From positions 62,001 through 126,000 of the forward strand of contig JALOAH010000001.1 of NCBI GenBank assembly GCA_023228865.1: DNA of 64,000 nucleotides, written 5' to 3'. The notes beneath the pieces were generated by a model. It ran no database searches. It saw nothing but the letters and a program-made list of their open reading frames with translations, and was not told the DNA's origin. Made by a program: the position numbers and the translations under genes. This DNA is from Porticoccaceae bacterium. Its GTDB lineage: Bacteria; Pseudomonadota; Gammaproteobacteria; Pseudomonadales; Porticoccaceae. Shown here one piece after another: positions 9,347 through 21,440 of the stretch (the first letter of the stretch is position 1; every line of letters begins with the position of its first letter).

Positions 9347-12300
9347 TCACTGAGGGGCTGCAACAGTAGTTTCCCAAAGGCTCGCAAGGGACGCCGCCTT
9401 GGGTTTTACCAGCCAGAATTTACGGGCGTAATCCTCGAAATTATCGAGAATTTCCCTACCCCAGGGGCTGCCTGTGTTGGTAACAAATTCATTGATAAGG
9501 AATTCCAGGTGATGGCTGTAGGCCTCAGCGTTTTCCTTGGTGATCCTCTGCAGTTCGACGAGCTCCATATTGACTCTGTCGGAGAAGCTTCTGTCCATAT
9601 CGAGAACATAGGCAAAACCGCCGGTCATGCCAGCGCCAAAGTTGTAGCCAGCTTCCCCGAGCACCACAACGATGCCCCCGGTCATATACTCGCAACAGTG
9701 ATCACCGGCGCCTTCGACAATACCTATGGCACCGGAATTGCGCACACCGAAACGCTCCCCTGTTTTTCCAGAGGCAAACAGGGTTCCTCCGGTGGCGCCA
9801 TAGAGACAGGTGTTGCCAATAATCGGCGTATCCTGGGATTTAAATCTGCTGCCTTCAGGGGGGCTGATAACAATTTTACCCCCCGCCATGCCCTTGCCAA
9901 CGTAGTCATTGGCGTCGCCGCGAAGATAAATCTCCAGGCCACCGGCATTCCATACCCCCAGGGACTGACCTGCGACACCGATGAGGTTGAGGCGGATGGG
10001 ATTGTCTGCCATGCCCTGATTACCGTGCCTTTTGGCAATTTCGCCACTCAGGCGCGCACCTATGGAACGGTCGCAGTTGGAAATGAGATAAGAAAATTCG
10101 CCGCCGGATCGGTTTTCAATGGCGGGCAGAATATCGGCCACCATGGTTTCTGCCAGCTCGCCCTTATCAAAGGGGGCATTTCTTTTTTGAGTGCAAAACT
10201 GGGGTTTGTCGGCGAGAAAATCATCCGTATGAATGATGGGGCGCAAATCCAGCTTGTTCTGCTTTGTCGTGGTGCCGGGAAGAATTTCCAGCAAATCAAC
10301 ACGGCCAATCAGCTCCTCCAGGGTGCGCACGCCCAGTTTGGACAGCCACTCCCTGGTTTCTTCGGCGACAAAGCGGAAGAAATTCATAGCCATTTCCACG
10401 GTACCGATGTAGTGATCCGCGCGCAGACCTTGATCCTGGGTGGCAACACCGGTGGCACAGTTGTTGAGGTGACAAATTCGCAGATATTTACAGCCTAGGG
10501 CAACCATGGGCGCAGTACCAAAGCCGAAGCTTTCAGCCCCCAGAATTGCTGCCTTAATCACATCGAGACCGGTTTTAAGGCCACCGTCGGTTTGTACCCG
10601 CACCTTGTCCCGCAGCTGGTTTGCTCTCAACGTTTGATGAGTTTCTGAAAGCCCCAGCTCCCAGGGTGATCCTGCATAGCGAATCGAGGTCAGCGGGCTC
10701 GCCGCTGTGCCGCCATCGTAACCGGAAATGGTGATCAGATCCGCATAGGCCTTGGCAACCCCGGCCGCGATGGTACCGACACCGGGACGGGACACCAGTT
10801 TCACCGAAATCAGCGCTTCGGGGTTAACCTGTTTGAGATCAAAAATCAGCTGCGCCAGATCCTCAATAGAATAAATATCGTGGTGGGGCGGCGGTGAAAT
10901 CAAGGTCACCCCCGGCACCGAATAGCGCAACCGGGCAATCAGCTGATTGACCTTGCCGCCGGGAAGCTGGCCGCCTTCACCGGGCTTGGCGCCCTGAGCC
11001 ACCTTGATCTGAATCACTTCAGCGTTGACCAGATAATGGGGGGTGACACCAAAGCGACCCGAGGCTACCTGCTTGATTTTTGATGAGCGCACCGTGCCAT
11101 AGCGCGCCGGATCTTCACCACCTTCACCGGAATTGGAACGGCCGCCAAGGCGGTTCATGGCTTCAGCAAGGGCTTCGTGGGCTTCTGGAGACAGGGCTCC
11201 CAGGGACATTCCCGCCGAATCAAAGCGCTTAATAACCGCTTCAACGGACTCGACACTATCGATACTGATGGCTGGCTGACCCTCGGTTTTGAGGCGCAGC
11301 AAATCCCGGAGAGTGGCGACGGGTCGACCATTCACCAAGCTGGAATAGGCTGTCCAATGGCTGTAATCCCCGGTTTGCACAGCCCGGTGCAAGGCCTGAA
11401 CAACATCCGGGTTAAAGGCGTGATATTCCTGGCCGTGAACGTACTTCAACAAACCGCCCTGGACAATGGGCTTGCGCTCTTTCCAGGCGTCTTTTGCCAG
11501 TGCCTGCTGTTCGCTCTGAATATCGCTGAAATCGGCACCCTGGATGCGACTCTTGATACCGGGGAAACACAGCGCCACCACATCGTCAGCCAAGCCCACC
11601 ACTTCGTAGAGCATGGCACCCCGGTAGGAAGCCATGGTGGAAATCCCCATTTTGGAAAGGATTTTCATCAAGCCTTTGTTAATGGATTTGCGGTAGTTTT
11701 TTAAGGCCAGATCCACAGTCACCAGAATCTCGCCACTGTTGACCATATTAAAGAGCATCAGATAGCTGAGATAGGGGTAAACCGCAGAGGCGCCGCAGCC
11801 GATAAGGGTTGCTATTTGATGGGGATCGCGGGCGTAGCCCGTACTGGCAATAATATTGGCGTCGCAACGCAGTCCGGTTTTGATCAGATGGCTGTGAACT
11901 GCACCCACGGCCAGGGCAATGTGAATGGGTATGAGTCCGGGGGCAATATCAAAATCGGAGAGGATACAAACCACGATATTGTCATTGCGCACCGCGTTCT
12001 CGACCTCGATACAAACGCGCTCAATGGCGGCCTTCAAATCTTCCTTGTCAGGGTCGAATGCAAGCGGAAACTTGCGCACCTTGAAGCTATCATGGCTGTT
12101 GTTTTTAAGAGCAAAATATTTCTTTGGCGACAGCACCGGACTGCTGAGGTCGATATAGACGGCATGATCGGGCACTTCCTCAAAAACATTGAGCTCAGGC
12201 CCCAGCTGGGTGCTGAGGGACATGGCAATGGCTTCCCTGAGGGGGTCAATCGGCGGATTGGTGACCTGGGCAAACTCTTGCCGAAAATAGTCAAAGAGGT

Positions 12301-13804
12301 TGCGATTTTTGCTGGACAACACCGCCATCGGGGTGTCATCACCCATGGAGCCGGTGGCCTCCTGACCGCCCTCGGCCATGGGACTGAGAACCTGGTCTTT
12401 TTCTTCAAAAGAGACCTGGTACATTTTCATATAGGTTCTGAGCTTTTCGGGATCCAAAACCCCTTCGGCTTCGAGACTGTCGGACTCGAGGGTGGCCTGA
12501 ATTTTAAAAACACCCTGGCGCAACCACTTTTTATAGGGTTTTGCCGCAGCGAGACGCCCATCAATTTCAGCCCTGGTTTCAATCTGTCCGGTTTGAGTGT
12601 CGATAGACAGCATATCCCCAGGCCCCAAACGGCCTTTGGCGACCACGTTTTCAGGCTTATAACCGTAAACGCCAACCTCGGAGGCAACCGTAATGATGTC
12701 GTCGTCAGTGAGCACCCAGCGGGATGGTCTGAGGCCATTGCGGTCGAGGCCACAGACGGCATAGCGGCCATCGGTGATTACCAGGCCAGCGGGACCGTCC
12801 CAGGGCTCCATCATCAGGGAATGGTATTCAAAAAAGGCGCGCACATCGGGATCCATATCCTGAACATTGTGCCAGGCGGGAGGAATCAGCATGCGTACTG
12901 CCCGGTGCAGAGGCACGCCACCGATCACCAACAGTTCGAGCATGTTATCGAGGCTGGATGAGTCTGAACCGGTGCGATTGACCAGCGGCGCCAGCTCTTC
13001 CAGCTGGGGCAGCAGGGGCGTTTTGAGTTTCGGCATCCGCGCCACAGACCAGTTGCGGTTGCCGAGAATGGTGTTGATTTCGCCGTTGTGAGCGAGCATG
13101 CGGAAGGGTTGTGCCAGCGGCCACTGGGGCAATGTGTTGGTGGAGAAGCGCTGGTGAAACACACAGATTGCTGTCTCCATGCGGGGATCAGACAAATCCG
13201 GATAAAAGCTTGTCAGGTCAGCGGGCATCATCAACCCTTTATAGCTGAGCACGGAGCTGGAAAAGCTGGCGATGTAAAAGTCACTGTCCTGGGCAAGGCG
13301 CTTTTCTATTTTGCGGCGGGCGACAAACAACAGAGCATCAAAGGTTTCACCTTTGTCGCCGGGAGCAATAAAAACCTGCTCAAAGGCTGGCAGCGACGCC
13401 AAAGCAATTTCACCAAGAACACTGTTATCTGTGGGAACCAGGCGCCAGCCCAGCACATCCAGACCCAGAGCGGCAATTTCCTCATCGACAATCTGCTTTT
13501 GACGGCTTTTGTTCTCGCCATCAAGGCTGAGCATCATGGCGCCAACGGCGTAGTTGTCGGGTAGAGTGCGAGCAAACTCTTCCTTGGCTATGGCTCTCAG
13601 GAAAGAATCCGGCTTTTGAATCAGCAGGCCGCAACCGTCACCGGTCTTACCGTCTGCAGCGATACCTCCGCGGTGAGTCATGCAGGTAAGTGACTCAATA
13701 CCGGTCAACAACAAACCGTGACTCGCTTTGCCGTGCAAATGGGCTACGAGGCCAAAGCCGCAGTTATCGCGAAACTCATCAAGCTGATACAAGCCTTTTG
13801 ACAT
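9347..13804 (-). CDS. gltB: glutamate synthase (NADPH) large subunit
   Basis: GltB has 1485 residues. An N-terminal class II glutamine amidotransferase domain begins with [10 protein letters not shown]; its cysteine becomes the N-terminal nucleophile once about 14 residues are removed. The central and FMN-binding domains follow, including [16 protein letters not shown] and [16 protein letters not shown]. The cysteines [20 protein letters not shown] ligate the 3Fe-4S cluster. The C-terminus is a GXGXG beta-helix ([17 protein letters not shown]). The enzyme makes two glutamates from glutamine and 2-oxoglutarate and so links to the P-II/AmtB block at 41-44 kb. The 480-base leader has TGCACC/GGTGC elements (for example 13996-14001) that resemble NtrC half-sites, but no clear sigma-54 promoter was found. 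Confidence 0.98.
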   Translation of the reverse strand: MSKGLYQLDEFRDNCGFGLVAHLHGKASHGLLLTGIESLTCMTHRGGIAADGKTGDGCGLLIQKPDSFLRAIAKEEFARTLPDNYAVGAMMLSLDGENKSRQKQIVDEEIAALGLDVLGWRLVPTDNSVLGEIALASLPAFEQVFIAPGDKGETFDALLFVARRKIEKRLAQDSDFYIASFSSSVLSYKGLMMPADLTSFYPDLSDPRMETAICVFHQRFSTNTLPQWPLAQPFRMLAHNGEINTILGNRNWSVARMPKLKTPLLPQLEELAPLVNRTGSDSSSLDNMLELLVIGGVPLHRAVRMLIPPAWHNVQDMDPDVRAFFEYHSLMMEPWDGPAGLVITDGRYAVCGLDRNGLRPSRWVLTDDDIITVASEVGVYGYKPENVVAKGRLGPGDMLSIDTQTGQIETRAEIDGRLAAAKPYKKWLRQGVFKIQATLESDSLEAEGVLDPEKLRTYMKMYQVSFEEKDQVLSPMAEGGQEATGSMGDDTPMAVLSSKNRNLFDYFRQEFAQVTNPPIDPLREAIAMSLSTQLGPELNVFEEVPDHAVYIDLSSPVLSPKKYFALKNNSHDSFKVRKFPLAFDPDKEDLKAAIERVCIEVENAVRNDNIVVCILSDFDIAPGLIPIHIALAVGAVHSHLIKTGLRCDANIIASTGYARDPHQIATLIGCGASAVYPYLSYLMLFNMVNSGEILVTVDLALKNYRKSINKGLMKILSKMGISTMASYRGAMLYEVVGLADDVVALCFPGIKSRIQGADFSDIQSEQQALAKDAWKERKPIVQGGLLKYVHGQEYHAFNPDVVQALHRAVQTGDYSHWTAYSSLVNGRPVATLRDLLRLKTEGQPAISIDSVESVEAVIKRFDSAGMSLGALSPEAHEALAEAMNRLGGRSNSGEGGEDPARYGTVRSSKIKQVASGRFGVTPHYLVNAEVIQIKVAQGAKPGEGGQLPGGKVNQLIARLRYSVPGVTLISPPPHHDIYSIEDLAQLIFDLKQVNPEALISVKLVSRPGVGTIAAGVAKAYADLITISGYDGGTAASPLTSIRYAGSPWELGLSETHQTLRANQLRDKVRVQTDGGLKTGLDVIKAAILGAESFGFGTAPMVALGCKYLRICHLNNCATGVATQDQGLRADHYIGTVEMAMNFFRFVAEETREWLSKLGVRTLEELIGRVDLLEILPGTTTKQNKLDLRPIIHTDDFLADKPQFCTQKRNAPFDKGELAETMVADILPAIENRSGGEFSYLISNCDRSIGARLSGEIAKRHGNQGMADNPIRLNLIGVAGQSLGVWNAGGLEIYLRGDANDYVGKGMAGGKIVISPPEGSRFKSQDTPIIGNTCLYGATGGTLFASGKTGERFGVRNSGAIGIVEGAGDHCCEYMTGGIVVVLGEAGYNFGAGMTGGFAYVLDMDRSFSDRVNMELVELQRITKENAEAYSHHLEFLINEFVTNTGSPWGREILDNFEDYARKFWLVKPKAASLASLWETTVAAPQ

Positions 13805-14142
13805 AGATTAAGTTCCATAAAATCAAGGAGTTATAAATCTTGCCCCGCCATCAGCCTATCTTCGCAGGGCAAAAGGAGTGACATTTTACACATCGAACCC
13901 TGTGGCGACAAACTCCATTATTGGTAACACTAAACCGAATATTGCGCCCGTTGCCTGCATTTTCGCACCTAAATCGAGCATTTCCAGAAATAACATGCAC
14001 CAAAAGCGAACTAACGCACTAAAATCGGGCGAAATCAAGCCAAAAACAGGCAAGCGGCGCTCACACGCCCCCCCGCTACGCCCCGTTACCGCGCAGGGGC
14101 ATGAAAACCAGAAAATACAACATCCAGGTTTGAGCATGTCCT

Positions 14143-14203
14143 AATTTGATATTGTCTGCCATGAAGAATCTTCAGACATCGCCAGCAGGACTGGCGCCGC
14201 GAT
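14143..14203. repeat. REP-like element with AT-rich flank in the gltB-aroB gap
   Basis: In the 482-base gap between gltB and aroB (13805-14286) the only repeat seen is a CATCGCCAGCAGGACTGGCG palindrome (14177-14196). It is preceded by AATTTGATATTGTC (14143-14156), the inverse of the flank at 228-244. A short hairpin TGAAGAATCTTCA lies between them. The rest of the gap presumably holds the gltB promoter; no gene was recognised. Confidence 0.65.
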
Positions 14204-14286
14204 AAAACACAATCAAGCTGAAAGGAGACAATTACAGAGGAAAGGCAAAAGTCAGGCCTACGCCAGAGCAATCTTGCCCCTTGTTG

Positions 14287-15378
14287 CTATGGGCAGAATG
14301 CATCCAGGGTTTCCTGCAACTGGGCGCCCGCGTAATCCCCAGTAACCACCGCATCGCCCAGGGCGCGCAGCAATACCAGGCGAACAACGCCGTCTGCGAC
14401 TTTTTTATCCAGGGACATGGCCGCCAGAAAAGCCTTGGAATTCATGACGGCGGGCACTGTTGTCGGCAACCCCAGAGACAGCAGCAAGTGGCGCAAATCT
14501 TCCACCTCGCTTGCAGAAATCCAGCCGAGGCGGCTGGATAGATCTGCGGCCATCAACATGCCCACGGCAACGGCTTCGCCGTGCAGCAAGCCGCAGTATT
14601 GCTCTGTAGTTTCAATGGCATGGCCGAAGGTGTGACCCAAATTGAGAATGGCGCGAATATTGGACTCCCGCTCATCCCGTGCGACCACATCCGCCTTGTT
14701 GCGACAGGAGCGTTCGACCATCGCCATCAACACCCGCTCATCGCGACCATTGATGTCAGACACATGCTCTTTTAACCAGACATAAAAGCCCGGGTCGGCA
14801 ATCAAGCCGTATTTGACAACCTCGGCAACCCCTGCCCGGTACTCACGATCCGGCAGTGTTTTGAGGGTGCCCATGTCGGCAATCACCGCCACTGGCTGAT
14901 AGAAAGCGCCGATCATGTTTTTTCCCAGAGGATGATTGACCCCAGTTTTGCCACCCACCGACGAGTCCACCTGGGACAGCAAGGTGGTTGGCACCTGAAC
15001 AAAATTAACACCCCGCTGATAGGTGGCTGCGGCAAAGCCGGTCATATCACCGATAACGCCGCCGCCAAGGGCAACCAGGGTGGTACTGCGGCTGTGGCGG
15101 TTTTTGAGCAGATGATCATAGATGAGCTTAAGTGTGTCGAGATTTTTGTGGATTTCACCGTCAGGCAAAATCAGGCTATCCAGTTTTGTCAGAGACAGCC
15201 CTGACGACAGGCTGTTTTGTAGTCTGTCGAGATAAAGAGGGGCTATGGTTTCATTGGTCACCACCAGCACCTCTCTGCCCTGAATATGCCGGCAAAGCAG
15301 CGCTCCGTCATCTACAAGGCCACTGCCAATATAAATAGGATAACTGCGCTCGCCGAGAGCAACATGCAATTTTTTCAT
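14287..15378 (-). CDS. aroB: 3-dehydroquinate synthase
   Basis: AroB cyclises DAHP to 3-dehydroquinate, step two of the shikimate pathway, using NAD and a metal ion. The 363-residue protein shows VVTNETIAPLYL, the NAD-binding DGEIHK...GGGVIGDMTGFAAATYQRG stretch in separated blocks, QVPTTLLSQVDSSVGGKTG, and the metal ligands in EVVKYGL and NLGHTFGHAIE followed by LLHGEAVAVG. All usual catalytic blocks are present. It lies 356 bases downstream of aroK, a gap crowded with palindromic repeats, so cotranscription with aroK is possible but interrupted by repeats. Confidence 0.97.
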   Translation of the reverse strand: MKKLHVALGERSYPIYIGSGLVDDGALLCRHIQGREVLVVTNETIAPLYLDRLQNSLSSGLSLTKLDSLILPDGEIHKNLDTLKLIYDHLLKNRHSRSTTLVALGGGVIGDMTGFAAATYQRGVNFVQVPTTLLSQVDSSVGGKTGVNHPLGKNMIGAFYQPVAVIADMGTLKTLPDREYRAGVAEVVKYGLIADPGFYVWLKEHVSDINGRDERVLMAMVERSCRNKADVVARDERESNIRAILNLGHTFGHAIETTEQYCGLLHGEAVAVGMLMAADLSSRLGWISASEVEDLRHLLLSLGLPTTVPAVMNSKAFLAAMSLDKKVADGVVRLVLLRALGDAVVTGDYAGAQLQETLDAFCP

Positions 15379-15490
15379 CGATGGTCGGGTTCTAAGGTTA
15401 GGTTGAAGGGAACTTTAACACATTGCTGCCACGGGGTGACTGCCCAAAAAGCCATCGCCAAAGCTCGGCCTCAACGATGAAGTATATCCT

Positions 15491-15677
15491 GTGGGAGCCG
15501 GGCGACCCGGCGATTTCTGGTTACCACGCTCCTGCGTGGTAACCCTGTGTATTGTGGCGCCATGCATTTCCACGCGGAGCGTTGGAGCGAGATACAAACG
15601 GTGGCAAGGCTTAGCTGCGGGCTTGCCCGGCGAAGGTGCTTTGCCATGCCAACATCGCGAGCAGGGCTCGCTCCTAC
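15491..15677. repeat. REP-like repeats and an 11-bp hairpin between aroK and aroB
   Basis: The 355-base gap 15379-15734 has no gene. It contains GTGGGAGCCGGGCGACCCGG (from 15491), then a perfect hairpin GGTTACCACGC/GCGTGGTAACC (15519-15529 and 15534-15544, loop TCCT). An inverted copy CATCGCGAGCAGGGCTCGCT begins at 15653. The cores differ from those of the copies near 143 or 44511 but the outer GTAGGAGC/GCGAT frame is kept. Confidence 0.75.
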
Positions 15678-15734
15678 AGAAACACCCTATCCCCTCTGGG
15701 AGCCAGCATCCTAAATGTCGGCCAAGGCGCGGGT

Positions 15735-16259
15735 TTATTTTTCGAGGGTTGCCAGTACTCTACACAATTGTTCTGTCGCTTGCCTGGAATTGCGGCTGCC
15801 AACATTAAAGACCAAATCCGCAACCTCCCGATAAAGGGGATCCCGCGCCCGCTTGAGCTCGGTAATCACCCTGAGTCGATCCGGCACCTGCAACAGGGGG
15901 CGTTTTTTGTCTTTAAGGGTGCGATTGTAAAGCTGTTCGGCGGAGGCATCGAGATAAACCACGACACCGGAGGATTTCAGCAACTGGCGATTGGCTTCCC
16001 TCAAGACAATGCCGCCGCCAGTGGAAACCAGCATGTTTTGCCTGTGGCAATATTCGGTCAGCAGATCCGATTCACGACGCCGAAAGCCATCTTCGCCTTC
16101 AACATCAAAAATCCACGGAATAGAAGCGCCCGCGCGGCGCTCTATTTCGTCATCGAGGTCAACAAAGGTTTTTTTAAGCTTTTTGGCAACCAGTTTGCCA
16201 ATGGTGGTCTTGCCGACCCCCATGGGGCCGACAAGGTAGAGATTTTGATCCGGCTTCAT
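15735..16259 (-). CDS. aroK: shikimate kinase
   Basis: AroK phosphorylates shikimate with ATP. The 174-residue product has the P-loop GPMGVGKTTIGK, the shikimate-binding DLDDEIERRAG, the arginine in FRRRES and the GGG of LVSTGGGIV, then the lid arginine region DKKRPLL. It begins with an ATG overlapping the stop of pilQ (ATGA), so it is translationally coupled to the pilus operon. The pilQ-aroK-aroB order is the same as hofQ-aroK-aroB in E. coli. Confidence 0.97.
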   Translation of the reverse strand: MKPDQNLYLVGPMGVGKTTIGKLVAKKLKKTFVDLDDEIERRAGASIPWIFDVEGEDGFRRRESDLLTEYCHRQNMLVSTGGGIVLREANRQLLKSSGVVVYLDASAEQLYNRTLKDKKRPLLQVPDRLRVITELKRARDPLYREVADLVFNVGSRNSRQATEQLCRVLATLEK

Positions 16260-18475
16260 CTGTCGAGGAGCTGATCATCAACAATTTTGGGTGTGATAAA
16301 GATAAGAATTTCTCTTTTCTCAGAGGTTTTCAGATCGTTCTTGAAGATGCGCCCCAGATAGGGGAGATCACCCAAGAAGGGAACTTTTTCTTCCTGAGTG
16401 AGATCCGTGTACTGGAAAATACCACCGAGCACCAGGGTCTGACCGTCACCCACCAGCGCCTTGGTCTGAATATCGGTGATATCCAGCGCCGGAACGCCAT
16501 TATAGGTGACATTGGCAATATTGTCCTGGGAGATAAAGAGATCGAGAATAACCCGGTTATCAGGGGTAATCTGGGGCGTTACTTCCAGCTTGAGCACGGC
16601 CTCTTTAAACTTGACCGACGTCGCGCCGCTGGAGGTTGCTTCCTGATAGGCCACTTCCTGACCGGATCGAATAACCGCTTTCTGTTTGTCGCCAGTCAGC
16701 ACCTTGGGCTGGGAGGCAATCTCGGCATAGCCGTCGCTTTCGAGGGCGCTGAGTTCGAGATCGAGAAAGAGGTTTTCCGTTAGCAGCTCAAAAGTGACCT
16801 TGCCGGCGGGGTTGGCAACGCCCAGGTCGACGTTGAGACCGTCAAAGATATCCACATTGCTGGCCTCAGGCTCATCATCAACACTGGCAGTTGGAATGGT
16901 ACCGCCGTCTTCGTTGACGGAAATGGGATCACCACTGGGGAAAGAGTGGAACGGGTTGAAGGGACTGGAAAGACCCTCAATCCCGCCGGTGGTGCCAAGA
17001 GCCACATCGCCGCCAAGATCAACAGCACCCTGGGCGCCCCAACGAACGCCGAGTTCCTTGCGGAAATCCGTTGTCGCCACCACGATGCGCGCCGAAATTT
17101 CTACCTGGCGCACGGGAATATCTATCTTGTCTACCAGACGCTTGAATTCGTTAATCTTGTCTTCGGTGTCATTGAGAATAATGGTGTTGGTGCGCGTATC
17201 GACAATAGCGGAGCCGCGCTCGGACAGAATCGATTTGGTGGCTGTGCGATCGTCGCTACCGGAACCCTGATCCTCTTCATCAACATCGAAAAGTTCAAAC
17301 AGCTCTTTGGCGTCGGCGTATTTAACGCGAATAAATTCCGTGACCAGAGGCGCGAGTTCCTGCAACTGTTTGCTGGCTTCAACCTGAAGGCGCTCGCGCT
17401 CGGCAATTTCCGCCGCCGGCGCTACCAGCAGCACGTTGCCTTCAAGGCGTTTGTCCAGACCCTTGGCCTTGAGAACGATATCCAGCGCCTGATCCCAGGG
17501 CACGTTGTCGAGTCTTAGAGTGATTTTGCCCGTCACCGTATCGCTGGCCACCAGGTTGAGGTCGGTAAAATCAGCGATCAACTGAAGTACCGAACGCACT
17601 TCTATATCCTGAAAATTGAGGGACAGTTTTTGGCCGACAAAGGCAAATTTTGATTTTTTCTCTTCCAGTTCTTCTTCTGTCAAAGGTTTGACGCTGACCA
17701 CGTACTGGCCATCGGCCTGATACGCCAGGTAGTCATACTCGCCGATAGCGTCGATGGTGACTTTGGTGGTGGACCCTTCTCTGCTGGTATCCACAGAGCG
17801 CACTGGGGTGGCAAAGTCGATGACATCGAGACGGCGATCCAGCTGGGATGGCAACGAGGTGTTAAAGAAACTGACGACAATTTTGCCGCCCTGCTGCTGC
17901 ACATCAACACTGATGTTGGGTTCTGAGAGCTGTAGCTTTATCAGACCCTCACCAACTTCTCCCCGAGAGAAATCCACATCGGTAATTGCACGCTCGCCCT
18001 GTTGCGCCACTGGCGCGACGAACTCGCTCTCCACCGCTGTATCTGTTAAGGATGGCGACGACTGCACAACCTCGCCGCCGATACCGGCAATTTTGAGGTT
18101 GAGGCTGTTTCCTGCAATTTCAGAGCTAAACGCCGTCAATTTGTTCAAATTGACAATCACCCTGGTCTTGCCTTCCGAGGACAGCACCACCGCACTCTGG
18201 GCATTTTCAAATGACAGAGGATGTTTTTTGGTTTTCAGCGCACTCTCCACCCCTGGAAAATCGAGGACAATCCGCGCCGGCGTATCCAGCGTATAAGAGG
18301 CTGGCTCAGGGGGCGTCTCAGAAAAATCCAACTGAATTTCAAACTCGTTGCCAGGCAACGCGGTGAAATCTATGTCATCAAGGGTTATCTGCTGACCAAA
18401 AACCGTCGAACTCATGCTTGCGCCAAGGAAAGCAAGAGCTGCCAGCTTTTTTCTTAAATTTATAAACCCTTTCAT
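16256..18475 (-). CDS. pilQ: type IV pilus secretin PilQ
   Basis: PilQ forms the outer-membrane pore for the type IV pilus. The start is set at 18475 because MKGFINLRKKLAALAFLGAS begins a signal peptide and GGGGAT precedes it; an ATG farther upstream (18544) would bury the signal. The 739 residues contain two AMIN domains (about 30-250) for peptidoglycan binding, an STN/N0 domain (LSLNFQDIEVRSVLQLIADF), an N1 repeat region and the C-terminal secretin domain (from about 480 to the end). The secretin domain includes VLTGDKQKAVIRSGQEVAYQ and the signature VPFLGDLPYLGRIFK. An acidic Ser/Asp-rich insert lies near residue 405, and a long Gly/Pro/Ser/Asp-rich loop lies near 500-550. It is the last pil gene of pilMNOPQ. 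Confidence 0.96.
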   Translation of the reverse strand: MKGFINLRKKLAALAFLGASMSSTVFGQQITLDDIDFTALPGNEFEIQLDFSETPPEPASYTLDTPARIVLDFPGVESALKTKKHPLSFENAQSAVVLSSEGKTRVIVNLNKLTAFSSEIAGNSLNLKIAGIGGEVVQSSPSLTDTAVESEFVAPVAQQGERAITDVDFSRGEVGEGLIKLQLSEPNISVDVQQQGGKIVVSFFNTSLPSQLDRRLDVIDFATPVRSVDTSREGSTTKVTIDAIGEYDYLAYQADGQYVVSVKPLTEEELEEKKSKFAFVGQKLSLNFQDIEVRSVLQLIADFTDLNLVASDTVTGKITLRLDNVPWDQALDIVLKAKGLDKRLEGNVLLVAPAAEIAERERLQVEASKQLQELAPLVTEFIRVKYADAKELFELFDVDEEDQGSGSDDRTATKSILSERGSAIVDTRTNTIILNDTEDKINEFKRLVDKIDIPVRQVEISARIVVATTDFRKELGVRWGAQGAVDLGGDVALGTTGGIEGLSSPFNPFHSFPSGDPISVNEDGGTIPTASVDDEPEASNVDIFDGLNVDLGVANPAGKVTFELLTENLFLDLELSALESDGYAEIASQPKVLTGDKQKAVIRSGQEVAYQEATSSGATSVKFKEAVLKLEVTPQITPDNRVILDLFISQDNIANVTYNGVPALDITDIQTKALVGDGQTLVLGGIFQYTDLTQEEKVPFLGDLPYLGRIFKNDLKTSEKREILIFITPKIVDDQLLDR

Positions 18476-18501
18476 ACTGGTATCCCCAACGTTACTCACG
18501 C

Positions 18502-19026
18502 TTAATTCTCCTTGAGCGCCAATGTTCTTGGTCTTTCGACCCAACCGTTTTTGCCATCCGGCACAATTTCGACGACGTTAATCTGCGACCTGGTCAGCGA
18601 GACAATTTTGCCGTGGTTTTTACCCAGGTAGTTGCCAAGGGTTACGCGGTGAATACCACCGCGCCCATCATCAACCAGGCCCCAGATGACGCCGTCGCGC
18701 TCAAGAATTCCCACCATGGACAAGGACGCGAAGCCAATGCCCTCAAGAAATTCCTTGGGTCTATTTTCATCAGGTGCCACAGTGACCTTGCCATAATCAT
18801 CATCGCCGGCGGCGGCGACCTGTGGCGGCTCAAAGGGACTGCGCAACGCCGTCGCCGAGTATTTATAGGCTTTATAGGGCTTGAAGGTGGGTATGGGTTC
18901 AATTTCGCCGGAGGGCTTGGCCAAGGTTTCTTCAATATAGGCATTTAATTCGTCATGGCGGGAGCCGCTACAGCCGACCAGCAGCAACGCCATCCCCAGC
19001 AACGCCATTTTGGTGGTTGCATTCAT
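18502..19026 (-). CDS. pilP: pilus assembly lipoprotein PilP
   Basis: PilP links the inner-membrane PilMNO platform to the PilQ secretin. The 174-residue protein opens with a lipoprotein signal whose lipobox is LLVGC, so Cys19 is the lipidated residue. A flexible stretch rich in Pro, Lys and Tyr follows (IPTFKPYKAYKYSATALRSP). The C-terminal beta domain has VGILERDGVIWGLVDDGRGG and VTLGNYLGKNHGKI, which are family hallmarks. It is two bases from pilO and 26 bases from the pilQ start. Confidence 0.95.
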   Translation of the reverse strand: MNATTKMALLGMALLLVGCSGSRHDELNAYIEETLAKPSGEIEPIPTFKPYKAYKYSATALRSPFEPPQVAAAGDDDYGKVTVAPDENRPKEFLEGIGFASLSMVGILERDGVIWGLVDDGRGGIHRVTLGNYLGKNHGKIVSLTRSQINVVEIVPDGKNGWVERPRTLALKEN

Positions 19027-19028
19027 CG

Positions 19029-19631
19029 TTATTCCCCCTCGCCTTTGTAGCGATAGGTCTTAGCCATAACTTCAAACTGCAGGAGTCGAGAGCCTTCGGG
19101 GACAGAAATACTGTAGTCGTGCAGCGTGACAATCCTGGGCAACCCGGCTATGCCGCTGACAAAGGAGCCAAAATCATGGTAGCCGCCCAGGGCAACAATT
19201 TTGATGGGTAATTCCACATAAAATTCTGCGGCGAGTTCGGGCTGCAGGGTAATGCTTTGAATCTCAAGACTGCTGCCATAGCCGATCTCGGTAATATCTT
19301 CAAGCATTCCGGGCACTTCAGAATCGGTTGGCAGCTGAGCCAGAAGGGCGCCAAAGGACTCTTCAATTTCCACCATCTGCTGCCGATAGGCACCCAGGTT
19401 GGCAGCTTCAAACGCTTTTTCCTCAAAAACCCCTTTAAGGCGGGTCTCTTCAAGAACCAGCTTTTCGTGCTGGAGATTGAGATCGCTAATATGAAAGTAG
19501 TAGGCAAACACCAAAATAAGAATAAAGCCAATGGCGAGAAGAATAATCCTGAAGGGCTGAGGCCAGACGCCGATGGAATTAAAATCCAGATCAGAGACAC
19601 TGGTTTCCTTGAGTTGTTTTATAAAATCCAT
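19029..19631 (-). CDS. pilO: pilus assembly protein PilO
   Basis: PilO pairs with PilN in the inner membrane and controls pilus extension and retraction. The 200 residues have a short cytoplasmic segment, one membrane helix (about residues 27-46, PFRIILLAIGFILILVFAYY), a coiled coil (about 50-95) and a ferredoxin-like periplasmic domain with ITLQPELAAEFYVELPIKI. This is the standard PilO build. It is separated from pilN by two bases. Confidence 0.95.
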   Translation of the reverse strand: MDFIKQLKETSVSDLDFNSIGVWPQPFRIILLAIGFILILVFAYYFHISDLNLQHEKLVLEETRLKGVFEEKAFEAANLGAYRQQMVEIEESFGALLAQLPTDSEVPGMLEDITEIGYGSSLEIQSITLQPELAAEFYVELPIKIVALGGYHDFGSFVSGIAGLPRIVTLHDYSISVPEGSRLLQFEVMAKTYRYKGEGE

Positions 19632-19633
19632 CG

Positions 19634-20238
19634 TTATTGGGCTCCCTTATCGCCGGCAATTGCGCCAACGCCCTGGCTGCCTGCCTCGACCACCTCTGGC
19701 TCCATGATTTTCACCCGCATATCAAAGGTGTTGCCCTGCTCGCCCAGCTGCTCGTCAGCCAGCACCTTGGTGAGATTGGGCTCGGTGAACTTGTAGGATT
19801 GGTCGAGGTTTCTCATCAAGGCCGAAACCCTGTTATTGGATTCCGCATAACCGCTAAGGGCAATGTCGTTTGCCACTCGATTGAGGCTGGCAAGAAACAC
19901 GCCCTCGGGAATCGCCATTGCCATCTCGTCAAAAATGCGCACAATCTCCGGCCGGTTGGCCTGAAGCGCCTGAATCACCGTCATGCGCTCGAGCAGTTGC
20001 TGGCGGCGCTCCTTGAGTTCGGCAATTTCTTTGACGCTTTTTTCAAGCTTGGCAATGTGCTCTTCCAACAGCTGGTTTCTGGACTGCTGGTTTTCTATAT
20101 TGGCGGTGGCAATTCGATCCCAGATAGCAACAACAGCGAGGGCGACAATGAGGACAAGGCCGGCAAGCTTGAAAAATTCGATCTTTTTCTGCTGGCGATA
20201 CTCCTCCCGCCAGGGGAGCAGATTGATTGTTGCGATCA

Positions 20239-20239
<1 letters not shown>
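19634..20239 (-). CDS. pilN: pilus assembly protein PilN
   Basis: The N-terminus MIATINLLPWREE is the conserved PilN peptide that docks in the groove of cytoplasmic PilM. A membrane helix follows (about 22-42), then a coiled coil rich in Glu/Gln/Lys (about 45-90) and a ferredoxin-like domain. The protein has 201 residues, usual for the family. The last residues (GSQGVGAIAGDKGAQ) are flexible. Its ATG overlaps the pilM stop by one base. Confidence 0.95.
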
Positions 20240-21354
<1,115 letters not shown>

Positions 21355-21406
21355 TTAACTAATTATTCGAACATTGCAACTAATGTATTACTCACTTCGA
21401 TGCCCG

Positions 21407-21412
21407 TATAAT
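21407..21412 (+). promoter_or_regulatory. candidate -10 box for mrcA
   Basis: TATAAT at 21407-21412 is a perfect -10 hexamer 28 bases ahead of the mrcA ATG. No good -35 match lies at the right distance (TGTATT at 17 bases), so strength is uncertain. Confidence 0.5.
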
Positions 21413-21440
21413 AGCCCAGCAATGGGTCATCGGTGAACCA

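Noticed and set aside
13805..14142. Sigma-54 promoter for gltB
   Set aside because: TGCACC/GGTGC elements are present, but the only GG...GC pairs have wrong spacing (11 bases), so no promoter was called.
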